From: Claveliimonas bilis
Lineage (GTDB): Bacteria; Bacillota; Clostridia; Lachnospirales; Lachnospiraceae
Length of the DNA: 64,000 nt
Direction of reading: 5' to 3'
Assembly: GCF_030296775.1 (NCBI RefSeq)
Contig: NZ_AP027742.1
Location: forward strand, 1,116,001 to 1,180,000
Part shown: positions 26,530 through 35,812 of the stretch, one piece after another
Layout of the letters: each line of letters starts with the position of its first letter
Numbering within the stretch: position 1 is the stretch's first letter
Notes under the pieces: generated by a model
Told to the model about the DNA's origin: nothing
Databases searched by the model: none
The model's input: the letters and a program-made list of their open reading frames with translations, nothing else
Made by a program: the position numbers and the translations under genes

Positions 26530-26991
26530 ATGTTAATAGCAAACAATAATGAAGCGGAAAGAAGCAGATTATGGAGAATTGTGATGACAGTCAGCTCTAT
26601 TGTGATTATTCTGATCGCAATTTTCTTCCTGGTACGTATGTTTACTTCCAATCCTCTGGAGGGGACATGGAAAAGTGAAGATAATGATCTGGTTCTTGAG
26701 ATAAATGGAAAAGATTCCCTGACGGCAAATATTCCGGAGGTTGGAGAGGCCGGCAATGTACAGGTAGAATTGGGATGTTCCATTGACAAAGAAGAAAAGA
26801 CAATTGCTATCAGGGCAGATGCAGAGGAACTTACCCGGGCGGCAGAGGCATCCGGAGGAACATATACGGAAGAAAACCTTCAGAATGCTTTGACAAATCT
26901 GACGACTACCTTTTCTTACAGTGTAGATCAGCAGCAGCTTACACTGACAGAGAGAGAGTATGGAGAACAGATGATATTCGAGAAACAGTAG
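26530..26991 (+). CDS. Membrane-anchored protein of unknown function
   Basis: The 153-residue protein has one transmembrane segment near the N-terminus (about residues 17-38, VMTVSSIVIILIAIFFLV), with the rest predicted outside the cell. The extracellular part (NPLEGTWKSEDNDLVLEING, then LTLTEREYGEQMIF) looks like a small lipocalin- or DUF5640-like beta domain. I cannot assign a function. It is divergent from the XRE regulator and is followed by a possible terminator. Confidence 0.7.
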   Translation: MLIANNNEAERSRLWRIVMTVSSIVIILIAIFFLVRMFTSNPLEGTWKSEDNDLVLEINGKDSLTANIPEVGEAGNVQVELGCSIDKEEKTIAIRADAEELTRAAEASGGTYTEENLQNALTNLTTTFSYSVDQQQLTLTEREYGEQMIFEKQ

Positions 26992-27009
26992 AGCAGGTGT
27001 ATAAAGAAA

Positions 27010-27063
27010 AGCCCTTTATGTCATACCGGAGCATATGTCTTACGGGAAGGCAGGAGGGCTTTT
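27010..27063 (+). terminator. Possible long-stem terminator before ispG
   Basis: AAAAGCCCT (from about 27010) pairs with AGGAGGGCTTTT (to about 27063) around a 35-base loop containing a smaller GTCATAC-type hairpin. The T-run closes it. It would separate the membrane protein gene from ispG. Confidence 0.45.
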
Positions 27064-27103
27064 AGTGGCAAAGGGCCAGATGAAAGGAAAGAAGGAAAAT
27101 GTT

Positions 27104-28159
27104 ATGACAAGGAACGAGACAAAACAGATCAGAATCGGAGACGTCTGGATCGGCGGCGGAAACAAAGTTGCCATTCAGTCCATGACAAATACAAAGACAG
27201 AAGATGTGAAAAGTACGGTGGATCAGATACATCGTCTGGAAAAGGCCGGATGTGAGATCATCCGCTGTGCAGTTCCGACGATGGAGGCTGCACAGGCACT
27301 TAAAGAGATCAAGAGACAGATTCATATTCCTCTGGTGGCGGATATTCATTTTGATTATCGCCTGGCCATTGCAGCCATTGAAAACGGGGCGGATAAGATT
27401 CGGATCAATCCGGGAAATATTGGTTCTAAAGACAGGGTGCAGGCAGTGATTGACAAGGCGAAGGAATTTCAGATTCCCATCCGTGTGGGAGTAAACAGCG
27501 GTTCTTTGGAGAAACCTCTTGTAGAAAAGTACGGAGGAGTTACGGCAGAGGGGATCGTGGAGAGCGCCATGGACAAGGTACATATGATCGAGGAGATGGG
27601 TTATGACAATCTGGTAGTCAGTATCAAATCTTCCGATGTTCTGATGTGCGTAAAAGCCCATGAGGAAATTGCGAAGGTATGTCCGTATCCTCTTCATGTG
27701 GGAATTACCGAGTCAGGGACGTTACTCTCCGGAAATATTAAGTCTGCAGTTGGTCTTGGCATTATTCTCAACCAGGGGATCGGGGATACCATTCGCGTAT
27801 CTCTTACCGGAGACCCGGCAGAAGAGATCAAAAGCGCGAAGCTGATCCTTCGCACGCTGGGCCTGCGAAAGGGAGGAATAGAAGTTGTATCCTGCCCCAC
27901 ATGCGGAAGAACCAAGATCGATCTGATCGGACTTGCCAATCAGGTGGAAAATATGGTGGCAGATATTCCTCTGGATCTGAAGGTGGCTGTTATGGGCTGT
28001 GTGGTAAACGGGCCCGGAGAGGCCAGGGAAGCAGACATCGGTATTGCGGGAGGAATCGGTGAGGGCCTTCTGATCAAAAAAGGTCAGGTTGTGAAAAAAG
28101 TAAAAGAAGAGGAACTTTTAGACACACTTAGATGGGAGCTTATGCACTGGAATGACTAA
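27104..28159 (+). CDS. ispG: IspG, (E)-4-hydroxy-3-methylbut-2-enyl-diphosphate synthase
   Basis: The 351-residue iron-sulfur enzyme performs the next-to-last step of the MEP isoprenoid pathway. Visible are the TIM-barrel start (VAIQSMTNTKTEDV), VADIHFDYRLA, KIRINPGNIG, and the C-terminal [4Fe-4S] ligands CPTCGR and MGCVVNGPGE. The start at 27104 follows GGAAAATGTT with purine-rich DNA upstream; an earlier in-frame ATG at 27035 would add a non-conserved extension within a hairpin. Its stop overlaps the polC start by eight bases. Confidence 0.95.
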   Translation: MTRNETKQIRIGDVWIGGGNKVAIQSMTNTKTEDVKSTVDQIHRLEKAGCEIIRCAVPTMEAAQALKEIKRQIHIPLVADIHFDYRLAIAAIENGADKIRINPGNIGSKDRVQAVIDKAKEFQIPIRVGVNSGSLEKPLVEKYGGVTAEGIVESAMDKVHMIEEMGYDNLVVSIKSSDVLMCVKAHEEIAKVCPYPLHVGITESGTLLSGNIKSAVGLGIILNQGIGDTIRVSLTGDPAEEIKSAKLILRTLGLRKGGIEVVSCPTCGRTKIDLIGLANQVENMVADIPLDLKVAVMGCVVNGPGEAREADIGIAGGIGEGLLIKKGQVVKKVKEEELLDTLRWELMHWND

Positions 28160-31100
28160 AACGTTTTTTGAAGTATTTCCTACTTTAAAAGTAAATGAAG
28201 AGATCAGAATGATGTTTGAAGGAGTGGAGGTGACAAAAGTCGCCTCCAATTCCACGCGGGATTTTATACGTGTCTACATTTTCAGCCGTCACCTTATACA
28301 GAAAAAACGGATCTATGAAGTGGAGACGATGATAAAAGAGCAGCTCTTTGCCCGAACAAAGATCCGCATTGAAGTAAGAGAACAGTATGAGTTGTCTGCG
28401 CAGTATACTCCGGAAAATCTGATGCGGGAATATTTTGACAGTCTGCTTCTGGAGGCGGAGAGAAAAAGCGTGGTGGAAAAAAATATGCTGCAAAGTTCCA
28501 CCTACTCTTTTGAAAACGGAAATATCCTTTGCCTGAAAATGGAAGATACAGTCATTGCTGAAGGCAAAAAAGATTCAGTCGTCCAGCTTCTTCAGACGGT
28601 ATTCAACGACCGTTTTCACGTACCGGTTGAAGTGCGCGTGATATATGAAAAGCCCAAGGAAAGCAAGCTGAAATACAATGAGCTGAAACTTCAAAAAGAA
28701 GTGGAGGCTATTGTAGAGAAAAATCAGTCCCTTCGAAAAGAGCGGCTTCTTAGGCAGCAAAAAGCCGGGGAAGAAAAGGAAGAAAAGAAGGAAGAACAGG
28801 CAAAATCCAAGGAGCCGCGGAGCAAGGCGGGACAGGAGAACCCACGCAAAAGCGGAGGTTTCCAAAAAGGCGGCGGCTTTCCCAAACGGGAGTTTTCTTC
28901 CTTCCGGAAATCAGACGACCCGAATATCATATACGGACGGGAGTTTGACGATGAGGCCATTGAGCTGGAGAACGTGGTCGGCGAGATGGGCGAGATTACC
29001 ATTCGGGGAAAAGTCATCAGCTTTGACACACGGGAAATCCGCAATGAAAAGACTATCCTTATGTATGCAGTGACAGATTTTACAGATACTATTATGGTAA
29101 AAATGTTTGTGCGCAACGAACAGCTGCCGGATATGCTGGGAGAGATAAAACCGGGGGCTTTTCTGAAGATCAAGGGTGTCACTACTATTGATAAATTTGA
29201 CGGGGAGCTTACCATCGGCTCTGTGACCGGCATACGCAAGATTCCGGATTTTACTGTATCCAAGAAAGATACAGCGCCGGAGAAGCGTGTGGAGCTCCAC
29301 TGTCATACGAAGATGAGCGATATGGACGGAGTGTCCGAGGTGAAGGATATCGTGAAGCGCGCCCACGACTGGGGGCATAAGGCAATTGCTATCACCGACC
29401 ATGGAGTTGTCCAGGGATTCCCTGACGCAAACCATTACATAGAGACTTTGGATAAGGATGACCCTTTTAAGGTTATTTACGGAGTAGAGGCCTATCTTGT
29501 GGACGATCTGACCGATGTGGCTGTCCATGAAAAAGGACAGAATGTAAAGGATACGTATGTAGTATTCGATATTGAAACAACAGGGTTCAGCCCTGTTTCA
29601 GACAAAATTATAGAGATCGGTGCAGTGAAAGTGGAAAAAGGGAAAATTACAGACAGATTCAGTACCTTTGTAAACCCCAGAGTGCCGATTCCCTTCAGGA
29701 TCACTCAGCTTACCAGTATCACTGATGCCATGGTTATTGATGCACCGGGGATTGAAGAGGCTTTGCCGGCGTTCCTCGCCTTTGTGGGGGACGCAGCTTT
29801 GGTAGCTCATAACGCATCTTTTGATGTCAGTTTTATTGAGGAGAACTGCCGCTGTCAGGGAATCCAGCCGGATTTCACTTCTGTGGATACGGTGGCGATG
29901 GCCCGGATCCTTCTGCCGACTCTGGCCCGGTTCAAACTGAATATTGTGGCAAAGGCCCTGAATATTTCTCTGGAAAATCATCACCGGGCAGTGGACGATG
30001 CAGGAGCTACAGCGGAAATATTTGTAAAATTTGTGGAAATGCTGGAGGAAAGAGGGATCCATACTTTAAAAGCCCTGAACGAATTCGGCGCCAACAATGC
30101 AGATGCCGTGAAGAAGCTGCCCTCTTATCATGCCATCATTCTTGCAAGAAACGACATTGGACGGACAAACCTTTATACACTGATCTCCAAATCTCATCTG
30201 GAATACTTTGCGCGGCATCCCCGGATTCCCAAGAGTGAATTTTCCAAATACCGGGAAGGTCTGATCCTGGGAAGCGCCTGTGAAGCGGGAGAACTCTATC
30301 AGGCTATTTTAGATGATAAATCAGAGGAGCGGATCGCAGGGATTGTAAATTACTATGATTATCTGGAAATCCAGCCGCTTGGAAACAATGCCTTTATGAT
30401 CGACAGCGAGAAGATCAGCAAAGTACAGTCCAAGGAGGATCTTAAGGAGATCAACCGTCAGATCATACGCCTGGGTGAGAAGTTCAATAAGCCGGTGGTT
30501 GCCACCTGCGACGTGCATTTTCTGGATCCGGAAAATGAGGTTTACCGGAGGATCATCATGGCCGGAAAAGGATTCTCCGACGCTGATGACCAGGCGCCGC
30601 TTTACCTCCGGACGACCGATGAAATGCTGGAAGAATTTGAATATCTTGGTTCTGCCAAGGCGAGAGAAGTTGTCATTGACAATCCCAATATGATCGCTGA
30701 CTGGGTGGAGAAGATATCGCCTGTGCGTCCGGATAAATGTCCGCCGGTCATCCCAAACTCCGATCAGATGTTAAGAGATATCTGTTACAACAAGGCCCAC
30801 GAAATGTACGGTGAGGACTTGCCGGAAGTAGTAACGGAACGGTTGGAGAGAGAGCTTAATTCCATTATTTCCAATGGGTTTGCCGTGATGTATATTATTG
30901 CTCAGAAGCTGGTATGGAAGTCGGTGGAAGACGGTTATCTGGTAGGTTCCCGTGGATCGGTCGGCTCTTCTTTTGTAGCCACCATGGCCGGAATCACAGA
31001 GGTAAACCCGTTAAGTCCCCACTACTACTGCAGCCATTGTCACTACAGCGACTTTGATTCAGAAGAAGTGCGGAAATATGCCGGCGGCTGCGGGATGGAC

Positions 31101-32690
31101 ATGCCGGATAAGAAATGTCCGGTGTGCGGCGAAATGCTTAAGAAGGACGGATTTGATATCCCCTTTGAGACATTTCTCGGATTTAAGGGAAATAAAGAGC
31201 CGGATATCGACCTTAACTTCTCCGGCGACTACCAGAGCAATGCGCATAAGTACACGGAGGTTATTTTCGGAGACGGGCAGACATACCGTGCAGGAACCAT
31301 CGGAACCCTGGCGGATAAAACCGCCTTCGGTTTTGTAAAGAATTATTTTGAAGAGAGAGGGGCAAGAAAGCGGATCTGCGAGATTGATCGTATCGTTCAG
31401 GGATGTACCGGAATCCGGAGAAGTACCGGACAGCATCCGGGAGGAATTATAGTCCTTCCTTTGGGGGAGAATATCAACTCCTTTACTCCGGTCCAGCATC
31501 CGGCCAACGATATGGGGACAGATATCGTAACCACTCACTTTGATTACCACTCCATTGACCACAACCTTTTGAAACTGGATATTCTGGGACACGATGATCC
31601 GACTATGATCAAGACGCTGGAGGAATTTATCAGTTCCCCGGCTATGGAAAATGAATACAATGAGACGGACAACCGTTTTGACGCTACGAAGATCCCTCTG
31701 GACGATCCGGGAGTAATGAGCCTGTTCCAGGGGACAGAGGTTCTTGGCATTAAGCCGTCAGATATTGGGGGCTGCCCGGTAGGATGTCTTGGAATACCGG
31801 AGTTCGGTACGGATTTCGTTATTCAGATGGTGGTGGACACCAAACCCCAGACATTGTCAGATCTGATCCGTATTTCCGGTCTGTCCCACGGGACGGACGT
31901 ATGGCTGAATAACGCCCAGGATCTGATCTTAAGCGGCAAGGCTACGATTTCTACGGCGATCTGTACCCGTGATGACATTATGACGTACCTGATCAACAAA
32001 GGGATGGACAGTGAGGAATCCTTTACGATCATGGAGAGAGTGCGTAAAGGGGCGGTGGCCAAAGGAAAATGTAAGGAATGGCCGGATTTTAAAAAGGATA
32101 TGACGGAGCACGGCGTTCCCGACTGGTATATCTGGTCCTGTGAACAGATCAAGTATATGTTCCCCAAGGCTCACGCGGCGGCCTATGTTATGATGGCATA
32201 CCGTATCGCTTACTGCAAGATCAATTATCCGCTGGCATATTATGCGGCGTATTTCGGTATCCGTGCAGACGCCTTTTCCTATGAGTTAATGTGCCAGGGA
32301 AAGGAGCAGCTGAATTTCTATATCAACGACTACATGAGACGGAAGGATTCCCTGAGCAAAAAAGAGCAGGATACCCTGAAAGATATGCGCATTGTACAGG
32401 AAATGTACGCGAGAGGATTTGAGTTCGTGCCAATTGATATTTACAAGGCTAAGGCGTCCCGTTTTCAGATCGTGGACGGCAAACTGATGCCGCCTCTCTC
32501 CAGCATTGAAGGAATGGGAGATAAGGCGGCAGAAGCAGTGGAAGCTGCTTCCGAGCAGGGACCGTATTTAAGCCGGGATGATTTCCGGCAGAGAACCAAG
32601 GTAAGTAAAACAGTGATCGATCTGATGAACGATCTGGGACTTTTCGGGGATATACCGGAGAGCAACCAGTTATCACTCTTTGACTTTTAG
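28152..32690 (+). CDS. polC: PolC-type DNA polymerase III alpha subunit
   Basis: At 1512 residues this is a complete Gram-positive replicative polymerase. In order it shows an N-terminal region, an OB-fold (about 275-370), a PHP domain (ELHCHTKMSDMDGV, about 378) interrupted by a DEDD proofreading exonuclease (VVFDIETTGFSP, about 471), the palm with GSRGSVGSSFVATM (about 935) and DIDLNFSGDY (about 1017), and a zinc module (CSHCHYSD ... CPVCGE). A lysine-rich insert at about 190-255 is low complexity. It overlaps ispG and converges on the ABC transporter with a four-base overlap. Confidence 0.97.
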   Translation: MTKTFFEVFPTLKVNEEIRMMFEGVEVTKVASNSTRDFIRVYIFSRHLIQKKRIYEVETMIKEQLFARTKIRIEVREQYELSAQYTPENLMREYFDSLLLEAERKSVVEKNMLQSSTYSFENGNILCLKMEDTVIAEGKKDSVVQLLQTVFNDRFHVPVEVRVIYEKPKESKLKYNELKLQKEVEAIVEKNQSLRKERLLRQQKAGEEKEEKKEEQAKSKEPRSKAGQENPRKSGGFQKGGGFPKREFSSFRKSDDPNIIYGREFDDEAIELENVVGEMGEITIRGKVISFDTREIRNEKTILMYAVTDFTDTIMVKMFVRNEQLPDMLGEIKPGAFLKIKGVTTIDKFDGELTIGSVTGIRKIPDFTVSKKDTAPEKRVELHCHTKMSDMDGVSEVKDIVKRAHDWGHKAIAITDHGVVQGFPDANHYIETLDKDDPFKVIYGVEAYLVDDLTDVAVHEKGQNVKDTYVVFDIETTGFSPVSDKIIEIGAVKVEKGKITDRFSTFVNPRVPIPFRITQLTSITDAMVIDAPGIEEALPAFLAFVGDAALVAHNASFDVSFIEENCRCQGIQPDFTSVDTVAMARILLPTLARFKLNIVAKALNISLENHHRAVDDAGATAEIFVKFVEMLEERGIHTLKALNEFGANNADAVKKLPSYHAIILARNDIGRTNLYTLISKSHLEYFARHPRIPKSEFSKYREGLILGSACEAGELYQAILDDKSEERIAGIVNYYDYLEIQPLGNNAFMIDSEKISKVQSKEDLKEINRQIIRLGEKFNKPVVATCDVHFLDPENEVYRRIIMAGKGFSDADDQAPLYLRTTDEMLEEFEYLGSAKAREVVIDNPNMIADWVEKISPVRPDKCPPVIPNSDQMLRDICYNKAHEMYGEDLPEVVTERLERELNSIISNGFAVMYIIAQKLVWKSVEDGYLVGSRGSVGSSFVATMAGITEVNPLSPHYYCSHCHYSDFDSEEVRKYAGGCGMDMPDKKCPVCGEMLKKDGFDIPFETFLGFKGNKEPDIDLNFSGDYQSNAHKYTEVIFGDGQTYRAGTIGTLADKTAFGFVKNYFEERGARKRICEIDRIVQGCTGIRRSTGQHPGGIIVLPLGENINSFTPVQHPANDMGTDIVTTHFDYHSIDHNLLKLDILGHDDPTMIKTLEEFISSPAMENEYNETDNRFDATKIPLDDPGVMSLFQGTEVLGIKPSDIGGCPVGCLGIPEFGTDFVIQMVVDTKPQTLSDLIRISGLSHGTDVWLNNAQDLILSGKATISTAICTRDDIMTYLINKGMDSEESFTIMERVRKGAVAKGKCKEWPDFKKDMTEHGVPDWYIWSCEQIKYMFPKAHAAAYVMMAYRIAYCKINYPLAYYAAYFGIRADAFSYELMCQGKEQLNFYINDYMRRKDSLSKKEQDTLKDMRIVQEMYARGFEFVPIDIYKAKASRFQIVDGKLMPPLSSIEGMGDKAAEAVEAASEQGPYLSRDDFRQRTKVSKTVIDLMNDLGLFGDIPESNQLSLFDF

Positions 32691-33457
32691 TGTTTCTTTT
32701 CGCCATGTCCGAAAAAGAGACAGGAGAGTAAGAGACACAGAATGAAAATAGAGGCAGCAGCCGGTATCCATGGCAGAAGGTCAATCTTTTGCGCGGTATC
32801 ACCGGCCAGCTGCCCATATTTTTGCGTAATTACGTAAAAAGGATAGCAGGTCGGGTACAGAAACCATACTTTTGTGTTGATGAAAAGGACGCTGGGAACC
32901 ATGGTGGCAAGCCCCAGGACCATAGAAAAGACGGGAGTCTTGAGGATTACGGCCAGCATCCAGTACAGAGCCGTCATAGGAAGAGCGGACAAAAATACGG
33001 AAACTGCAAGTGGAAGAGCTGTCCTTAAGGGACTGGTCAGGTCGGCGCCGGTGTATACGGAGGCGATCCGGGAACAGAGAAGGTAACACCCTGTCATAAG
33101 GGCACACTGCAGTGCGGTAAGAGACAACAGCACACTGAATTTGGATAAGGAAAGGGCGGACGGATGAAGGGGGAGAGCCAGCATTTTGAGGATTCCCCGA
33201 TTTGTCCGTTCCATTTGCTGCAGCATGACTGTACATACAATAATGCTGGCTGGCAGAATGAACCATACGTATCCCATAAAACTCTGGATGAGAAAATTAT
33301 TTGCCGGAGAAATTCCTTCCATGACAGGTTCTGCACTCATGTGCGCGTTTATCACATTGGGAAGCCACAAAATGATGAGAGGAACCGTCAGAAGCAGCAG
33401 GATTTTAGAACGTTTGATCTTATAAAATTCCATTGTGGTAAGGGAAAGAATATTCAT
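32687..33457 (-). CDS. ABC-2 permease, lantibiotic immunity type (LanG-like)
   Basis: The 256-residue protein has six likely transmembrane segments and begins MNILSLTTMEFYKIKRSKIL, the usual opening of LanE/LanG-type permeases. With the next permease and the ATPase it would form an exporter that removes lantibiotics or other cationic peptides from the membrane. It is the last gene of the operon, overlapping its upstream partner by four bases. The divergent two-component system fits this role. Confidence 0.85.
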   Translation of the reverse strand: MNILSLTTMEFYKIKRSKILLLLTVPLIILWLPNVINAHMSAEPVMEGISPANNFLIQSFMGYVWFILPASIIVCTVMLQQMERTNRGILKMLALPLHPSALSLSKFSVLLSLTALQCALMTGCYLLCSRIASVYTGADLTSPLRTALPLAVSVFLSALPMTALYWMLAVILKTPVFSMVLGLATMVPSVLFINTKVWFLYPTCYPFYVITQKYGQLAGDTAQKIDLLPWIPAAASIFILCLLLSCLFFGHGEKKH

Positions 33458-34173
33458 ATGGTGTACCTCCTTCTACGAGTAAAAATAACAGCGGTTATCC
33501 CCAGGATGAGGATTTCGGCAGCAGCGCCGCCGATGTAGGAAAGAGCTTCTCCTTCTGTCTGAACCAGTGTCTGAAAGGGTGTGATGAAGGGACAGAGTCT
33601 GAGAAGAAATGGCCCTTCTGTCAGGGAGGATGCCAGAGAAAGGAAAATGACGCCGGTTCCCAGGGACACCCACATATTCTGGCAGGCAGAAGCGATCAGC
33701 AGCATGAGCAGGATACTGGGGAGAGAAAGAAACGCGCTGTAGAGTGCATTTTTTAAAAGTAATATCCAAAAATCCTCTGTGATGGTGAACCAGTGTGCCG
33801 TGCAGAAAACAAGGGCGCTGCTCTCCAGGATCAGCAGAAAGAGAAGACCAAGAATCAGAATCACGGCTTTTTGCAGGTAAAGACTTTCCGGCGTTATAGG
33901 CAGGGAAAGCATTTTGCGCAGGGCATGTTCGGAATATTCCGTGTGGTACAGGATACAGGAACCGCAGATCATTAAGATCAGATTGAGCATGATCATCATC
34001 TGGCTGTTGGCATCCAGAAGAACGACAAGGGGAGAATCAGGCAAAGAGGTAAAAAGCTCCGTGCGAAACCAGGTGTTCAGAACAGGGAGCAGCGCCGCTG
34101 CCATACCTCCGGTCAGGATGGCCAAAATCAATCCGGTGGATTTTAATTTTTTAAGTTCGATGGAAAGTTTCAT
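33454..34173 (-). CDS. ABC-2 permease, lantibiotic immunity type (LanE-like)
   Basis: A 239-residue membrane protein with six likely transmembrane segments, beginning MKLSIELKKLKSTGLILAIL. It is the second permease of the LanFEG-like exporter. Four-base overlaps link it to the ATPase before it and the permease after it, so the three are made together. Confidence 0.85.
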   Translation of the reverse strand: MKLSIELKKLKSTGLILAILTGGMAAALLPVLNTWFRTELFTSLPDSPLVVLLDANSQMMIMLNLILMICGSCILYHTEYSEHALRKMLSLPITPESLYLQKAVILILGLLFLLILESSALVFCTAHWFTITEDFWILLLKNALYSAFLSLPSILLMLLIASACQNMWVSLGTGVIFLSLASSLTEGPFLLRLCPFITPFQTLVQTEGEALSYIGGAAAEILILGITAVIFTRRRRYTI

Positions 34174-34925
34174 TGCATATGCCTCCGTTTCCTGTTGTCC
34201 TCATCGACGAGAGCGAGAAAAGTTTCTTCCAGATTGTCAGAAGGGAATCCCTTCATCGCAGCTTCCTCTCTTAATTTTTCCATACTTCCTTCAAACAGCA
34301 GTCTGCCCCGGTTCAGGATCCCCACATCATCTGCCATCAGTTCGATTTCCGGAAGAAGGTGGGATGATACCAGTACGGTACAGCCCAGTTTCTCCGGAAG
34401 GGAACGGATCAGAGAGCGGATCTCGTGGATGCCTACCGGATCCAGACCGTTGGTAGGTTCATCCAGAATGAGAAGGGGCGGTCTTCCCAAGAGGGCGCCG
34501 GCAAGACCGAGGCGCTGCTTCATGCCCAGGGAATATTTTTTTGCCGGACGGTTGGAAAACTGGGTCAGGCCGGTAAGCTCCAGGGCGTCGTCCACGGAAT
34601 TTTTTGGAAGCTTCAGGATCCGCCGGATAATTTCCAGATTTTCCCGGCCGCTTAAATTCCCGTAAAAGGCAGGTTCCTCGATCAACGATCCCACATTTTT
34701 GAGAATTGTCATCCGGTCTTTTGGATACTGCAGCCCATTGATCAGAAATCCTCCGGCTGTAGGACGGGTAAGGCCGAGAAACATTTTCATAGTTGTGGAC
34801 TTTCCAGCGCCGTTAGGGCCAAGAAAACCGTAGACAGTTCCCTTCTTTATATGGAGGTTCAGGTGGTGAACCGCTGTGAAACTTCCGTATGTCTTTGTGA
34901 GATTGTGTGTTTCAATGATATTCAT
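34170..34925 (-). CDS. ABC transporter ATPase, lantibiotic/bacitracin immunity type (LanF/BcrA-like)
   Basis: The 251-residue ATPase shows Walker A GPNGAGKSTTMK, the signature YSLGMKQRLGLA, Walker B LLILDEPTNGLDP, and the H-loop SSHLL. It resembles LanF, BcrA and CprA, which power export of antimicrobial peptides. It is the first gene of a three-gene operon transcribed away from the response regulator gene, and the shared intergenic region carries a direct-repeat operator candidate. Confidence 0.93.
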   Translation of the reverse strand: MNIIETHNLTKTYGSFTAVHHLNLHIKKGTVYGFLGPNGAGKSTTMKMFLGLTRPTAGGFLINGLQYPKDRMTILKNVGSLIEEPAFYGNLSGRENLEIIRRILKLPKNSVDDALELTGLTQFSNRPAKKYSLGMKQRLGLAGALLGRPPLLILDEPTNGLDPVGIHEIRSLIRSLPEKLGCTVLVSSHLLPEIELMADDVGILNRGRLLFEGSMEKLREEAAMKGFPSDNLEETFLALVDEDNRKRRHMQ

Positions 34926-34993
34926 ATATGATGCCTCCTTTTCTTTTGATAATCTGAGTATAGGGCTCCATCCTTACAGCATCATTTCCCCTG

Positions 34994-35015
34994 CCTTACA
35001 TTTACCTTACATTTG
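34994..35015. promoter_or_regulatory. Direct-repeat operator for the response regulator
   Basis: CCTTACATTT occurs twice, 11 bases apart (34994-35003 and 35005-35014), between the divergent ABC operon and the two-component genes. Tandem repeats at one helical turn are the usual binding site of OmpR-type regulators such as those of CprR-like systems. Confidence 0.65.
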
Positions 35016-35048
35016 CCGCATCTCTTCGCAATCGTGCCGGATATGGTA

Positions 35049-35054
35049 TATAAT
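35049..35054 (+). promoter_or_regulatory. -10 box of the two-component operon
   Basis: A perfect TATAAT lies 35 bases before the response regulator ATG. No -35 box is present at the right distance. The direct repeat lies 35-55 bases upstream, so activation by the regulator itself is plausible. Confidence 0.55.
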
Positions 35055-35089
35055 TGGGAAAGAAAAACAGGAAAGGAAGACTTTAAAGT

Positions 35090-35812
35090 ATGGGTCAGGA
35101 ATATTTGAAGAGGAAACGGATCCTCCTTGTGGATGACGAGAAGGAACTTTTAGATATGGTATATTCTATTTTAAAGGAGGAGGGCTATAGCAGTATCCGC
35201 ACTGCTTCCACCCAGAAGGAGGCGGTGGAGACGGCCCGTTCCTTCCATCCGGAGCTGGCTGTTCTGGATGTGATGCTGCCGGATGGAAATGGCTTTTCTC
35301 TCTTTGAAAAGTTAAGAGAGATGGAAGACTATCCGGTTCTCTTTCTCACTGCATGCGGGGAGGATGAAGATAAGTTCAAGGGACTGGGACTTGGGGCGGA
35401 TGACTATCTGGTAAAGCCTTTTCTACCCAGGGAACTGACTTTGAGGATAGGAGCTATCCTTCGACGGAGCTATAGAAATGAGAATCCCCTTGTCGAGCTG
35501 AAAGGATGTCAGATTGATTTTGACCGGGCAGAAGTTGTAAAGGATGGGGAGAAGGTTGCTCTTACCGCAAAGGAGTTTGAAATCCTCGGGGCCCTGTATC
35601 GGAATGCAGGCAGGATCGTGACCATTGACGCTTTGTGTGAGGCGGCCTGGGGTGAGAATACTTATGGTTATGAAAATTCTCTGATGGCCCATATCCGGCG
35701 TATCCGTGAAAAGATTGAGGCAGATCCGTCTCATCCGGCATCATTGATCACAGTGAAGGGGCTGGGATATAAACTGATGACGGAGGATGGGCAGAGGGGA
35801 GCGGTAAGATGA
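35090..35812 (+). CDS. OmpR-family response regulator
   Basis: The 240-residue protein has a receiver domain (acidic pair VDDEKE at 15-17, phosphorylation site Asp60 in LAVLDVMLPDG, LVKPF lysine) and a C-terminal winged helix (LTAKEFEILGALYRNAGRIV, GYENSLMAHIRRIREKIE). It resembles the regulators paired with lantibiotic-resistance ABC transporters. It overlaps the kinase gene by four bases. Its likely targets are its own operon and the divergent transporter. Confidence 0.93.
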   Translation: MGQEYLKRKRILLVDDEKELLDMVYSILKEEGYSSIRTASTQKEAVETARSFHPELAVLDVMLPDGNGFSLFEKLREMEDYPVLFLTACGEDEDKFKGLGLGADDYLVKPFLPRELTLRIGAILRRSYRNENPLVELKGCQIDFDRAEVVKDGEKVALTAKEFEILGALYRNAGRIVTIDALCEAAWGENTYGYENSLMAHIRRIREKIEADPSHPASLITVKGLGYKLMTEDGQRGAVR

